A stretch of DNA of 64,000 nt from Tolypeutes matacus (GCA_026826555.1 JAKSZT010054458.1:2663358-2727357); one strand, 5' to 3'. Counted from the stretch's first letter, positions 49,735 to 63,867 are shown. A program made the numbers and translations. The notes: generated by a model not told the origin, from the sequence alone.

Positions 49735-49950
49735 AATAGTAATAAATATTTGCATTTATTGCTGTCCTTGCCATGCGGCTGACATTATTCTTAATGCTTT
49801 GTATATACTATTCCTTTTAAGCCTCATAGAAACTCCTAATATAGATTTTATTATTATTTCACTTTTACAGATGAAGAAACTGTTTCAGAGATCTTGCTTA
49901 ATGTATAAAGTAAATAATGAATAAAAAAGTAGCATTTCAACCTTAGAAAA
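49735..49950 (-). repeat. MIR SINE fragment
   Basis: Inverted MIR with TCACTTTTACAGATGAAGAAACTG and CCTTTTAAGCCTCATAGAAACTCC-type blocks. Confidence 0.65.
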
Positions 49951-50527
49951 CAATCTAGAATTTATGATGAGGGGAAATTCAAGACTTTCACCATCCTTAA
50001 ATTCTGTCATATCATAAAAGTCTGATGACTTCTTTTTCCAAGCAAAAAAATAGGATGAATTTGAATTCTGTTAGGAAATGTGTATTACTATTGACCTCTT
50101 GTCTCTGTGAAACGTCTATATTTTCAACAGATAGAGCGGTAATTTATAAAGAAATGATATCTCTTAAACATATTAAGTTCATGCAACTGAAGCTATCTTG
50201 ACATATTGATGAGGGAATCATATAAATCACAGACTTTATATCCTGTGAAATGTCCTAATACTCACACAAACTAGGAAGATTCCCCCCATCCACCACCACC
50301 ACCCTTTTGTGTAAAATGAGATAACTGAGGTCCTGAAAGATTAGGTCACTCCTTTCTAAAGCCTATGTCTCTTGGCTCATGGCTTTCTCTACATGCACAT
50401 TTTTTCTTTTGAAACCTTAACCATGAACAACTATCACCTTTTACTCTAGATATATCTAAAAGATAATCTTGCTCAAAATTTCAAATTTACAGAATGACTA
50501 ATAATAAAAACAATATAACCTGTTTAA

Positions 50528-50660
50528 AATTTGGATTTTTATCTTACTGTAACACCAATTACCTGTATGATCTTTTGCAAATCACTTTACTTCTCTGAGT
50601 TTCAGTACATGAGCTACCAAAATGAGGGGTCTGTTGTGAGCTTTCTGGTCTCTTGTAATG
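50528..50660 (+). repeat. MIR SINE fragment
   Basis: Forward MIR: TACCTGTATGATCTTTTGCAAATCACTTTACTTCTCTGAGTTTCAG-like order (read in pieces), then CTACCAAAATGAGGGG. Confidence 0.6.
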
Positions 50661-51324
50661 CCACTGTGTATAATAGTGACATACATACAGTGGCATTGGA
50701 ATTGGCAGAGCCAAAGCAAGAACACATCTCAGGGCTCCTTTACTGTTTTTCTTCCCATCACCTGTGTGTGTTCTTCAATTGAATTTATGTGTGCATCATT
50801 GAGATAGGTTGGCTTATCCTAATTCTGGTTGAACACAGAATTTATGTGCAGATGGCTCCAAATATTCAGATTTGTGGGAGGAGAGGGGAACAGTGCAAAG
50901 AGAACCATTGGTCTTTTAAGACAAAGCTTTTACTGTTTTTGTGTCAGTGAACGTCAGAGTAATATCTTATCTGCAAGCTGAAATGTTAGCATATTATTTA
51001 GTGTGGTCCTTAATGATAGTATTTAATTAAACCAGAATTGCAGAAGAGTAATCAACATTTAACTGTTTCTAAAATGAGTACTTTGCATATGAATCGAGTC
51101 CCTTTGTCCTATGTATAGAATCCATTCCACAAAATGAGCATTCACCTCTAGTTTGGCACTTAGTTGTAGTTTATTTGAAGCACACCCACATATGGGATAC
51201 CGTCCTACTTTTTGTTTCTTTAAATCTCTGTCGTGTGCCAATATCCTGCTGGCTAACCACCAAAGTATATATGTGATGCATAGAGAGTCTTGCCATCAAC
51301 TAAGGCTCTGGAAAAAAATAAATC

Positions 51325-51460
51325 TGTATTGAGTGACCTTGGACAAGTCACGTTTAACTAATTGCATAGCTACAGTGTGTTTTAAATGAAACACACATGC
51401 ACACACAGTTAGCCTTATACATGGAACATAGTATGTCCTCAATAAATGTTAGTTATGTTT
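51325..51460 (+). repeat. MIR SINE fragment
   Basis: TGAGTGACCTTGGACAAGTC ... ACATAGTATGTCCTCAATAA, forward MIR with internal loss. Confidence 0.6.
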
Positions 51461-53689
51461 TTTCTTATGAAAGAGTTTACATAAAAACGAGATTCTCTAT
51501 GTGCACATGCTTACATAATTGAGACAAATATTAAACATAATTAGTGATACTTTGTAGGACAAAATAGATTTCAAATGAAATAAGAACATGAAAATTTTAT
51601 CCAAGGATTAAAAAAATGAAAGAAGAGGGCCAAACATTTGCTATACACTATATTAAAAATCAGAATGACAGAATCTAGAGTTATAACTTTATTATTTCAC
51701 ACCAAGTTAGTATTTTTCAGTAATAAGATGGAATTAAAATGCATCCAAGGGCTCACCTGCACTACTGATTTCCAACCATTTCAACACTAAGGTCCACCTT
51801 CCCTAGCTGGCCTTATCAGCAGTATATTTGGATATGCAATGACCCAAACATGCATATTTTGGAGAGCTGAGATTTCCCTTGATCTGAAAATATCAAAAAA
51901 ATACTACTATATTCAAACACTTTTGTGCTTTCCTAGAACCATTTCTTAGAAACCTTGTGCTAAAATTTTGTAACTTTTCTCATGTTTGTATATTGCTGTC
52001 GAGTGTATAAAGTGTATAAGAATGTTTACATGAATTATTCGTATAATCCTGCAGACTGCGCAGAAGACTTTGGTAAGCTCTTTTTAAATTTGATGTAACT
52101 AACATTCATTAAGAGACATGAAGTGATTCAGTTAAGTCTTGCTAGTAAGTGCTAGAACAAAGCCTAATACTTTGTGACTTCAGATCCTCTGTGTATTTTA
52201 TCTCTATCTTGCTGCCTCCTAAAAGGATCTTCAATTTAAATGGGATGCCTGTCAGCCACGTAGAAGTTCAGAATGTTTATAAGACAAAAACAGGGGCTTT
52301 GATTCAATACTCAATTCTTTGAAAGCGTTTTATTCGTATTTTAAATGATGACTATTCTATTTTCAGACAACATGTACCATGAAGACTCTCAATTTGGCTA
52401 GCTAGATGGTATAGCCAGGAGATGGAGGGAAGCCTCAAGTAGATTAAGTATATGGCTAGAGGGAGGCATATGATTAAATTGTGGAGCCTCCATTCTCCAT
52501 CCATGTTTCTGATGCTGGGCTGCTTTCTCCAAATGTTTTACGTAGTTGCCCAAAATCTGCCTTGAAAATAATATGCATTTATGCTTGCAGCATTCATTAG
52601 TTATCCTGCATTTTCTCTGAATATCAATTACATGCCCACGTGAGATGAGATTAAAAAAAGCAACAGTTAATGCAATCTACTTTTCCAAGGAATACTGCTA
52701 GTCCTCACCCAGCAGCAGTATGGCTCAATCATAAGGCCCCTGTACATGTAATTCTGATAGCTTCTATTTTGGAGTTTAGGTTGATCTTCAGCTTTACATA
52801 GACTAATGAATTGCTTAAAACAACATGTTGCTTTACTTAAAATAATCATATATGCATTTTTACTTTGAACATAGGTCTCATTCATCTTTGCAAGGCTCCA
52901 TCATAGCCATCCATCCTTCCTTCACTAGTTTTGTGATCCTCTGTTCATGACTTCATTTTTAATGAGTCAGGCATATATTCCTTCTTATTGGACTTCCTTC
53001 TCTCCTATAATTTTCCTGTTTCCTTCTCTCAGTAAGTTCAGCCAACTTACATTTATTCTCTAAGTGACAGCATGCCTCAACATATTTTTCATTGTTTACT
53101 GATTCGTTTATTCAACTGAGCTACAGGGTGTCAGTGAACTGACTACAAGATGACACATATAATGCTGGCAGGCAATGAATGGGGAAAATTGAGGGAATAT
53201 AGACAGGCATTCCAGATTGTTCAGTTGAGGAGATCTATGTTCCCTTATCAATATTCTTTGCTTTAAAATTGCTCCTGGATTTATGCATAGTGACATTATC
53301 CAGTGCTGTATATTTCCATCTGTGCATATAATTGCAATTTTGATTTTTTATTTGGATTATAAACCTATCCCAGCTGGATTTTCTTATGTGACTTCATTCT
53401 GGAGGTAAGAATGGGCACTATTTAATATTATAAGCATATTACAGTTTAAAAACTACTTTTGCTTCTACCCTGGGGCAGGTAAATGGAGTCATCAGTTATA
53501 ACTTACTATGCAACCACAACCAATTTCATTTGATTCTAAAGACTGAAGCTCCCTGTCTTTCCTCAACAGATAGTTTAAAGTTATAAGAGGATAGCTTTTC
53601 AAAAACCATTGCCATTCAGCTTTTGTTTTGAGCAATACTCTAGATGCCATTGCAGTCACAAGTTTGCAGTATGTCACCATCACCACTTC
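51461..53689. other. Mostly unique DNA with a possible MIR remnant
   Basis: About 52020-52200 has diverged inverted-MIR-like order. Nothing else recognised; frames at 52667-52885, 53108-53296 and 53492-53701 are featureless. Confidence 0.4.
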
Positions 53690-53699
53690 CAGTAATAAC

Positions 53700-54105
53700 A
53701 TAGTTTATAATTTGATAGTGGTTAGTACCATTTACCAAATAGTTTAGTTCTTTTGAGTACATTTCAGGATTTCACATCCTGTTTCCCTTGACTTTGTCTG
53801 GTGTGTCTGACCAATTCTAACCAATGAGTTGTAAGCACAAGTATTACCTTTAGTTATGAGACTGGTCAGCATCCTTTCCCTTTGCAGGAAAGCCATCAAT
53901 GCTTCAGGTGGTGGCTATTCCATCAGGCTGGTTCTGAGACTGAGGACAATGGCAATGTAAAAAAGAGCACAGAGTAGATGTATGATGGATATTTATGTGA
54001 AAAGAGATGACATTTTGTTTTCTATGTTACTGAGGTTTGGAGGATTGCTGGCTACTGCCACATAACCTAACTTATCCTGACTAGTAATAGAAGGAAAAAC
54101 TTCAC
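53700..54105 (+). repeat. Ancient mammalian LTR-type repeat, probably MaLR-related
   Basis: The closing part resembles the common 3' ends of old mammalian LTRs: TATGTTACTGAGGTTTGG, then CTACTGCCACATAACCTAAC and TATCCTGACTAGTA. Diverged; family not fixed. Confidence 0.45.
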
Positions 54106-54109
54106 ACTG

Positions 54110-55920
54110 AATTGCCAACTGTATTTCAAAGGTCACTCATGATGACTGGAAGATACAAAATAAGAATATTTATATGTACATACACAAACACATAGATAGC
54201 ACATATATGTATGCTTATACACAGATAGATAGAATGCATTATAACAAATAACACTGAAATCTGAATGAAGGCAATCTATGAAATCTCTCCTCAGCTAGTG
54301 TTTAGTGAGCTATTAGTAAGTCCTAGAGAAAGAAAGATTGTAAGCAGAAACAGAAAGATTATATTTGATATAAAATAGCCTGCATATTAGACATGTAAGA
54401 TCACTTAGGAATGTCATATCCAAAGTGTTTCTGGAGAAGAAACCCTTTTCATATCAGTAGAGCTTTCTCAATAATGTGAGGCCATCTCCCAAGGCAACTT
54501 TGGATCTTCAGGTTACCAATGAGCAACAACACACAGAAGACACAGAAGAAGGAACGAGATCTATGGCAATGACACGGAATCTATTGTGAAAAGAGAGTCA
54601 GACAAAATAGAAAGGAAATATGGACCCTTTGTGATGTCTGGAGAAAGTGATTGAGTGCTATACTCTCTGAGAGATCAAAGAAATAACAAGGAGGGTTCTG
54701 GTTCTATGGAAAAATGGTTGAATTGAGTTAGTGAAATAAGAGTATCATCCTTTGAGTATGTGTGGACTTTGAGACTTACCCCCACCACTTAACACTATTA
54801 ACACATTCCAAAAATATAGGGTGAAAAGCCAAATGTATTTAGAGAAAGGATATGTATCATTGATTAATTGAGGGATATTAAAATTTATTCCTAGTCTTCC
54901 AAAAGTTAGACTTATTTTTCAAATACATCATAAAAAATATTTATGAGTAAAGTAAAATAAATAATTTTCTTATTTATTTAAACTACCAATATTTTAAAAT
55001 ACATTTTAAATCAATTATTAGGGGACACATGACAAGGTATGAGGAAATACTCAGGGTAAAATGATTACTGTGTAATAAAGATGGCTATGTAAGTTCAGCC
55101 TCTATAAGCATATAAGGAGGCAGAGAAAGTTATTTTTCTGTGATTCACTATCATTCTCTACTGAAAAATATAGATGATGAAAATAGATAACTATTGGAAA
55201 CTCATACTTTCTCTTCAATGAGGACAAGTTTTGAAATATGCTTAGGAGTTGAAGAGATCAATTAGAAGGCAGGGGTGAACAAATAAGTCTTGGAAATGCA
55301 TCTGACATATTGGCACTAGTACTTAAGTTCTACTTAAATTCAGAGTCTCAGGAGATCTGAAAAATAATATCTGCACCATTTAGACATTTTAAGTTTGGAG
55401 GTTTATTTTCTTTTTCATTGTTGAAAAACATTGCTGAGTATGTATGCATTCTTCTTGGAACTATTATGAACAAAAGATAATGAATATGATCATGAATAGA
55501 GGGGCTTGAGCATATGTTTGTCAGGCCCCTTCTAGGTATATATTGTGTACTGTTTTATTCAAGTCTCAAGGTTTTCCTGAGAATTGATGCTATTCTTTCC
55601 ATTATTTGATATCTCCCACCTAATAAATAGAAGACTATATTTCCGGGCCATTTCTGCCTGACTACAAAAGCCAACCTCTTTCCACTAGGAGGGTCCAAAT
55701 AACATTTATTTTCAAAACAGTATATACATCATTTAAGTACTGAAAACTGACCCTGACTTCTAATGCATGTTTCTAGATTTTAAAGATTTAAAATACTAGA
55801 AATTTATTGATTTCTTTTCTGCCTTCTTGGTACATATATTATACAACTAAAGCCTATGATAAAGTAACTGAGCTAATATCAAGAATAGCCTCCAGGAGCC
55901 AACTTATTTTTAGTGTATTT
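54110..55920. other. Unique AT-rich DNA
   Basis: No gene or named repeat seen. Small TA/CA-rich runs near 54165-54235. Confidence 0.5.
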
Positions 55921-57313
55921 CTTTTTTTAAAATTTTATTTTATTTTTAAAGAAGCTTTAGATTACATAAATGATACATCAAAAATATAGGAGGATTCCCA
56001 TATATCACACCCCCCCCACTCTCCCCCAATTTTCCCCATTAACAACATCTTTGATTAGTGAGGTACATTTGTTACAATTAATAAACACATATTGAAATAT
56101 TGCTACTAAACATGGTCAATAGTTTACATTATAACCTACACTTTGCACTACCCATTTTTATAAGTTTTAACAAAATGTATAATGGTCTGTACTGTCATTG
56201 CAATGTCATTCAGAACAATTCCAATGTTACCAAAATGCCCCATGCTTTACCTTTTCTTTCCTCTCCCTCCCCTCAGAACCTCTGGTGACCAATGCCTTTA
56301 TGTAATGTTACAAGTTCTTCGATTGTTAGAATAATAATAATTCTACTTAAGTACATAGTTGCATTCTTCCCTGATGTTTGTTTATTTCCTCAATCTTGAG
56401 GATTTGGGGATGGTGACACTTACTCTGTTTCTGATTGAGAGGGAGCATAGATCCCATGGGGCAGATGGAAGGAATTATCTTGTTTGCAGTTGTAGACACT
56501 GTTTTTTGGGGGATGGGTGTTGTCAATCATCATCATTTTGTTAATTGTCCTAGGAAAATCCAATGAACTGCAGAGTGGGTATTGGCTGCAAGTCTGCTGT
56601 GATTCAGGGCTCAACCGGCATATGAACAGACTGAAAATTTAAGTCTCTGGTACATATATTTAACAGGTATATTACTAATTGTAGGTTCAAATAAAAGAGA
56701 TAGTAGAGCCATGTGTAGGGAAATTATAAATAAGTCTAACTCTGTTACATTGGAGAACATATATTCCAAAGTCAGGCCCACTGACAGGGTGCCTAATTCT
56801 TGAGATTGTCTGCCCTGCCTATAGTGTCTAGATGTCTCTATAGCCCTCAGGAGCACCCCTGTTTGAGGCATAGTTTACTGTGGCATTCAGTGAGATTCTC
56901 CTGAGATGTGCATAAGTGTAACCTCTGGAATAACCTCCTGATTCACTTTGAAATCTCTTAGCCATAAACACTCATTTGTATTTAATATTTCCCCCTTTTG
57001 GTCAAGGTCTTTTTCCAAATGCATCACTTGTTGATGCTTGGTAATAATCCCTCAGTGCCAGGGAAGCTCATCCCCAGGAATCATGTCCCATTTTAAGGGG
57101 GAGGGTAATAAGTTTATATGCTGAGTTTGGGTTAGAGAGAGGCAACATTTGAGCAACAAGGAGGCTTTCAGGAGGTAACCCTTAGGCAACAGATAATACT
57201 AAGCTAAGTCTCAATTACACAAGAACAAGGCTCATAGTGCAAGGATCAATAGGAAGGGGCTGGCGTATTGGTCTCTCCTTCACTAGGCACTGCCCATGTA
57301 CTTTAGGTCAACT

Positions 57314-57790
57314 TGTATTAGTCAGTCAAAAGGGTGCTGATGCAAAATACCAGAAATCTGTTGGCTTTTGTAAAGGGTATTTATTTGGGGTAGAAGTGTA
57401 CAGTTACCAAGACATAAACCGTAAGTTACTCCCTTCACCAAAGTCTGTTGCCACGTGTTGGAGCAAGATGGCTGCCAACATCTGCAAGGGTACAGGCTTC
57501 CTCTTCCTTTTAAGGCTATGTGGTCCCAACTTCTTCCAATATCAGATGTGGGCTGGGATAAGTCTCGTCTCTCTCCTAGTGCTTGTTCCTCTCTGGGCTC
57601 AACTGCTCTGCTCTCTCCACAAGGCTAGCTATAGAGTATCAGGCTAATAGCTCACCTCTCATCCTGGGGCCTCTGCCATGTCTAATGGAACCTTCTCTCC
57701 TTCCTCACGTATATGCTTCTCTGTGTGTTTACTTCTCAGGGCTCCAATATCCAAACCTCCAACCTCCCTTCTTTGAAAATCAATATTCCA
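57314..57790 (-). mobile_element. MaLR-type LTR, partial
   Basis: Begins TGTATTAGTCAG at 57314, the complement of the LTR's ...GACTAATACA end, and matches the LTR at 13661-14206 through ATACCAGAAAT, GGGTATTTATTTGGGG, CACCAAAGTCTGTTGCCA and CTCTCCACAAGG blocks. The far end is lost or too diverged; L1 sequence resumes by about 57800. Confidence 0.7.
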
Positions 57791-58344
57791 TATTCCACTT
57801 TCATATTCCATAGAAATATGTCCCAGGTGCACTCTGATCCATATATCCCCCCACTCCTGACACTCTGCATCGGTAACCCTCCCCTGCCATATTTTCCAAA
57901 AGAACATTCCCACCATTGTAATTTTAACCGTATACCTACCAATCTCTAGAATTCACCTGTTTCTTCCTCCAGCCCTCTCTCCAGTTCCATGGATATTTCA
58001 GCCCAACACCCCACTCCACTACCCCTCACATCCTAGCACCATGTACCCCATCACATCTCTGCACCAACATTACCCCCATCCACTGCCAAATTACCCCCTT
58101 CCACCTTATCATAGGTTTTGCCCATATTGAGCCTCAGCTCACCACACTCTTTTTTTGTCTCTGATGACCTATTTTCCACACTGTAGCTCTTTGAGTTGCT
58201 CAATTTGCTTAAGTCATATCAGTAAGGTCATGTAATATTTGTCCTTCAGTGATTTGCTTACTTCACTCAACATAAGGTCTTCAAGATTCATCCATGTTGT
58301 CCTGTGTGTTACTACTGCATTCCTTCTTACAGCTGAGTAATATT

Positions 58345-58350
<6 letters not shown>

Positions 58351-58392
<42 letters not shown>
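58351..58392. repeat. (TA)n microsatellite inside L1 ORF2
   Basis: 21 uninterrupted TA units where the other two L1 copies have only TATATACATA (3673, 10947 regions). Confidence 0.95.
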
Positions 58393-58394
<2 letters not shown>

Positions 58395-58689
58395 ACAATT
58401 TGCTTATTTATTCATCTTTTGATGGACACTTGGGTTTTTTCCAAATTTGGCAATAGTGAATAATGCCACTATGAACATTGGTGTGCACATATCTGTTCAT
58501 GTTCCTGCTTTCAATTCTTCTGGGTATATATCCAACAGTGAGATTACTGGATCATATGGCAGTTTTATAGTTAGCTTCCTAAGGAGCTGCCAAACTGTCC
58601 TCTACAATGGCTGCATCATTTTACCTTTCCACAGTAGTGGATGAGTGTTCCCTCTCCGCCACATCCTCTCCAAGACTCAGGAGGCGATT

Positions 58690-60500
58690 TTAAATTGCCA
58701 AGCAGATGAGTGGAAATGTGCATTGTGATATATGTCTGATGAGGTATAAATGATTTTGTGGTACTCTTAAACTCCATAAATCCCCAAAGGGAACTCATGT
58801 AGAGTTCTCTTTCTGCAAAACACCCAGCTTTCATTTTAACAAAAGCAAGAGACTCTAGGGAAACTTACATATTAATATCCATATCAGTAAGAGAAAAAAA
58901 AATGATTTGGCTTGCAGCATACAAAATTGGGGACATCTTAAATTTTCATAGTTATGTCTTGTCAACTGAAAAGCACCCAACTCATTTTCCTTCATGTTGT
59001 GAATGAAAGTAACTTCAGTGGAGTCTATTCCTGTAGCTGTCACTAATTACTTATCCCATTAGGTAACCAAATGATAGGACATGATGCCATACCTCAAAAT
59101 GAAATTAAAATAAAATAAGATGAAAAATCTAAGTAAAAGGCAAATGCCCTATTATCTACTATGAATTCTAAAGTAGCTGGTTTTTATCCCCAGACATCTT
59201 TTAAACCATCTTGGTGAATTCAAATTAATTGGTACCAGAAATAGTATTTGGCTTAGGTTTTCAAAACCCTAACTTAATCCCTACTAGGTTTTCTTGTACT
59301 TGTTCTGTGGAGTTGTTTGCTGAAACAGTGAGTGACAAGTGAATTAGGCTCCCATCTTACCTTTTCTGGCTTATCGTTGCCATTAAAATAGTGAAACAAA
59401 AAAATACCCAATTTCTTTTTCTCAACATATTCATTAGTTTCTTTTAACTGTATCTCTTATGGTAAGAATATTTGAAGGAAAATAAAGTCATGGAGAAATT
59501 TATTTTAATAATCAAATAGAGAGTTTCTCCATTTTAATGAAGCAAAGCTCACAGAAATGTGGTATTCTAGTCACTTTTCACAATGTTTTTCTAATGTCAC
59601 TAATTCCTGTTCACTGTAATGGGATTTTGTGTCATTGACATTCTCATGAGATTTTTATAATATAAATCCATAGACATGATGTTACAATGTCAAATGAAAT
59701 GAGCTAGCAAGTCTGTGGAGATATCTGTCAATGATGCAAACCTGTAGAAGTAGCAATATGTCAAGATGATGGTAAGTAATATCAGGGGATTTCTGTGGAT
59801 ACTATTTTCTGGAGCAAAAACAATGCAAAAAAGGAGGTCAATGCAATTCTATTGAGACAATGATCTGACTATCAAGGTGATAATAAAGCACTGCTCATGT
59901 TTGTGATTATCTGAATTGTTTTTTCTATATTTAGATAATTGACTTTTTTTCTATCCCATTCTTTGCAAAGCACTTAAGAGCTTTTCTTCCCTTAAATTGC
60001 AAATTTCTCATCTTGTTACACAGTCCAAATTGAAAGGAAAGGAGACTGTTTTGGGATTTTAACACAAAGAGCATACATCTTTTTTTACACCGTGCCTTGT
60101 CTGTATCTGATTATCAACTACTGAAGTAATGATTACTATCATTTGCTTCCATGCTTGCTTTTTAGACAGTCTTTCAACTTTGGCAATATGTGAATTTGAC
60201 ATAATACAATATGTTCATAAAACTTCTGATGTAAGATGAGGCATGACTCTAATCAAATATATGGAGGAAAGGAAAAAGGTCATCCATGATTTATTTAATT
60301 CTTTAAATGTGCTCAAGATAACACCCCAAGGAGAGTGATTTGATCTCACTGTGTAAAGAAATTTATTACAAATAAAGATATGTTGGGTACCACTCATTGG
60401 TGCACATTAGCAGAGTCCAAAATAAAATATTGAAACTCAATGTTCTAAATTATGTGAGCTTCTCAATCAATCCTGCTGGAGATGGACATATAATAAGTAA
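58690..60500. other. Unique AT-rich DNA
   Basis: No gene or named repeat recognised. Confidence 0.5.
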
Positions 60501-60504
60501 TTTC

Positions 60505-61200
60505 TGGCAACAAGAGTTGTTAGAGTGATGGTGAAGTGGCCAAGAGAGCATGGTATATCACTTGAAGAAATAATCAAAATAATATGGACTAGAGTGGACT
60601 TGATGGTTTTCTGTTGTTCACATATGGTGATTCTAGCAATGGAAGAAATTATAACAATGAGGTGGACCAGTGGCCGCTAGACAATTTTGGTGTAGGGAGG
60701 GGATGAGCAGTTGAAATACAGGGGCTTCTTTGGGATTTGGAGGTTGTCCTGAGTACCTTTGTGGCAATGGACGTAGGCCATTTTAAATCAGCACACACCA
60801 CTCAGAACTGTGTGGGAGAGAGTGTGGTCTACGGTGTGAACTGTGGTCTCTGGTTGGTGGCAAGGCCCCAGGATGTGTAAGTCCATTGAGGGTGGTGGGC
60901 CACACTTGTGGGAGATGTTTGTGTGGGATGTGGTGGGAGGTGTGGGAGGTGGGCAACATGGGAATCCCAGTGGGTTCCGTGTAATATTTTGGGTATCTAA
61001 GCACCTCTTAAAATATATTTATATATATATATAAATAACATTTTTGTAAGCAAATGCACATATATGCATATATATTTATATATCATTTTGCAAATGTTGG
61101 TATGTATTGTGAAAATTTTGATTTTTACCCAGAATAAAAAAAATGAAATAAAAAAAAATTTAAAAAAAGGAAGAAAAGGAAAAAAAAAATAATATTATAA
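60505..61200 (+). mobile_element. Diverged L1 3' UTR with A-rich end
   Basis: Same block order as the other 3' UTRs: ATTCTAGCAATGGAAGAAATT, CAGTGGCCGCTAGA, GCAATGGACGTAGGCCATT, GGGAATCCCAGTGG. It is much more diverged and GC-enriched, and is followed by AT-rich and A-rich sequence to about 61200. The frames 60783-61004 and 60843-61034 are UTR sequence. Confidence 0.7.
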
Positions 61201-61877
61201 CCCCTCAGGAAGAAGAGGAGCTTAAATATACAAACACATGAATCAAACCTTTCAAATAACTCAAAGTACTTTCAAACATGTTTTATCTTCTTTTTTCACA
61301 ATATTCTTGTGATAGAGATAAGCAAAGATTCTTCTGTTTTGTTTGGGGAAATTGAACACAAGTTTTTAATCATTGTAGGTTTCTCTGACAGTGTATCTAA
61401 GTAGCATCATGTAAAATTTAGTTACTTATGTTGAAAATCATGTCTAAATTACCCTAATTTTCAATTTTAACAGGGAATTTAAAATGTGCACATAAAATCA
61501 GACTATTTTTCTTTGATATTCTTCTTCTTCCTTAACACTTTATTTCTGCATATGTCAAATTGGAATTAATTTTAGTGTTCTTATGTTCTCATTTTGGTTC
61601 TCTCTTATAAAACTCCATTTCAGACATTGGGCGTGCTGTAAACCAGTGTAGATTTTTTTTGTCCAACATTTATTATGTTACTGGTAATTTTTAACATATA
61701 CTACATTTATTTATTGCAATAATGTTCTTTTACTCATGTTTATGAACCCTTTGAAGTGTGAGACATGTTGATGAAAAGAAAATTGCCAAAGTTAAGCAAG
61801 CCTAGCAGAATATTCACAAGATAACTCAAGTGTGTGTTAGACTCCAAAACCAGTATCCTGCACAGAAGCTCCTTACT

Positions 61878-61928
61878 CCATCCACCCAACCATCCATCTA
61901 TCCATCTATCCATCCATCTATCCACCCA
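61878..61928. repeat. (CCATCTAT)n-type tetranucleotide repeat
   Basis: Alternating CCAT and CTAT units with CCAC variants. Confidence 0.9.
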
Positions 61929-62315
61929 GAAAATAATATTTTTAGTGAAGAGAAGTTTTATTTAATCTACCATAATTAATTTCACTTTGTTTAGAGAACT
62001 GTGGTAGGTAATGCAAAGATAGAAAGACGAAAATAAGTTTGTAAGAAGAGATGAACATGTGCGTAATAATTAATATAAAATAATGTGATTAATATATATA
62101 TATTAAGAGCTATAAAGAGAAGTACCATCAATGCCAAGAGGAGAAATTAATGCCAGTTTGGTAGACCAAAAAGGCCCTTATTTAGAGAAGATCGACTTCT
62201 GGGGGATTAATTACTCCAGTTACCTTGGAAAAGGTAAAGACTGTGGAAAGATCAGTTAGACTCAGGACAAACGAATGGATTCCTGGATGTCTGGTTTTTT
62301 GCTTTTGTTTTTAAT

Positions 62316-62590
62316 TGCCCTTTTAAAAATATTTTTTGTTATTAGAGCAGTTGTGAGTTTACAGAAAATTCATGCAGAAAGTACAGCTTTCCTATATACC
62401 CCCAGATATATTCACAGTTTCCCCTCTTATTAGCATTTTGCATTGGTGTAGAACCTTTGATACTTGGTGAAACAGTATTGTTATAATTATATTATTAACT
62501 ATAGTCCATGCTTTACATTAGAGTTCACTCTTTGTGTTGTATAGTTCTATGTTGTTGGTTTTAATTTTTATTTTGGTATCATATATATAA
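62316..62590 (-). repeat. Old L1 (L1M-like) 3' end, inverted
   Basis: AGAGCAGTTGTGAGTTTACAG, ATATACCCCCAGATATATTC, TAACTATAGTCCATGCTTTA and ACTCTTTGTGTTGTAT match, in reverse orientation, the 3' end of older mammalian L1s. Confidence 0.65.
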
Positions 62591-62594
62591 CCTA

Positions 62595-63865
62595 ATCCTG
62601 AATTTTTTTTTAACAATCAGCAAAGCATTCCATATAGTTTGGTCAAGGATTAAACACAGTAAGAGGTGTTACAACTTCTGTATACCTTTTATATTTATAT
62701 TTAACAGTTAACCAATATATACATACAAGCATAAATGTGGAATGTTAGAGCTAGCATATACAATCATTTCTTATTCTACATTACTTTTTTTATACTTTTT
62801 TTTTATGGCCTTGACTGGGAGGATTAGCTCAGACATTATGCATGTTTAAATGGAAATTTTTCTAATAAAATGTATTAAACTCTATTATATTGACATTTTG
62901 CCTTAATGTAGGATCAGCTGGCTCATTGTTTGGAATAAAATTATAATTCTTTCATTTCCAACATGTTCTGTTACATGATGAAGGGTTCTTTTAAGATAAA
63001 GCAGTAAATAATGTGATGGAAAAAATGGGTCATATAAATAATTTTACATTTGTTAATTTACCTTTTGTTTTCCATATATCCAAGTTAATAGGGGCAGTGC
63101 TCCAAGTAGAAGGATGATTTTTATGATTTATCTAGAATTGTTTTTGTTAAAATGTGAGATGCTGCAAGTATTATCATTTTATGGGATGGTCCTTTATAGG
63201 AGTTTATGAGAGCTTATCTGAAGTAAAAAGTGTATATATATGTAAGAATTCTTTTTGCAAAAAAGAAAAAAGGAATAAAAAAAAAGGGAATAAAATTTTA
63301 TAGTTTATGTTTGTTTCACAAAAAGTCAAAGTAAAACTAAGGCTAAAACTAAAATCGCAGGACTCTATTTGAAATTTTGAAGTAGTCTTTATCTCTTAGG
63401 GACTCTAATCAGGATTTTCAGTGCCTGAAAATCTATCAAATAACTGGAAATACTTTATATTAGATCAAATATATTATTTATTGATTATGATGGTGTGTTT
63501 CTCTTAACTAATATTACTTTTAGCAACTGCAAAGTGCCAGATCTATCATTTCTTGAAATTACACTTTATGTAATCTGTCTTAAAATTTTTAAGGGAAACC
63601 AGTAAGCACATCTCTTCCCTTACTCATTTCCTATCAATGCAAATAGATATCTAAAATACCCATCTTCATAACAACCATTTTTCAGGAAATACCACAAGGA
63701 AATCTTCCTTCTTCACTTTGTTTTCTGGTGTCTCTAAACAAACTCCTCACCTTTCCAGGTTTTCTGTTGGTTCTTCTGGATCTCTTTCGAGTCTCATCTT
63801 CATGCCTGGATGCTCTAACTTGTTTTCTCCTTTTATAAGGGAAATTAATTTTGCTTCAGCCTGTT
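62595..63865. other. Unique AT-rich DNA
   Basis: No gene or named repeat recognised. Confidence 0.45.
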
Positions 63866-63867
63866 CT

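Larger units (their letters stand above)
55925..58680 (-). mobile_element. L1 3' end (ORF2 C-terminus and 3' UTR), inverted
   Basis: Starts with a T-rich run and AAGAAGCTTTAGATTACAT (55925-55970), runs through the whole 3' UTR type seen elsewhere here, and enters the ORF2 C-terminus at about 58240-58680. It is interrupted by a MaLR LTR (57314-57790) and a (TA)n tract (58351-58392). 5'-truncated and dead. Confidence 0.87.

Noticed and set aside
57237..57647. 136-codon plus-strand frame
   Set aside because: Crosses from L1 3' UTR into a MaLR LTR, so it is a chance fusion of two repeats.
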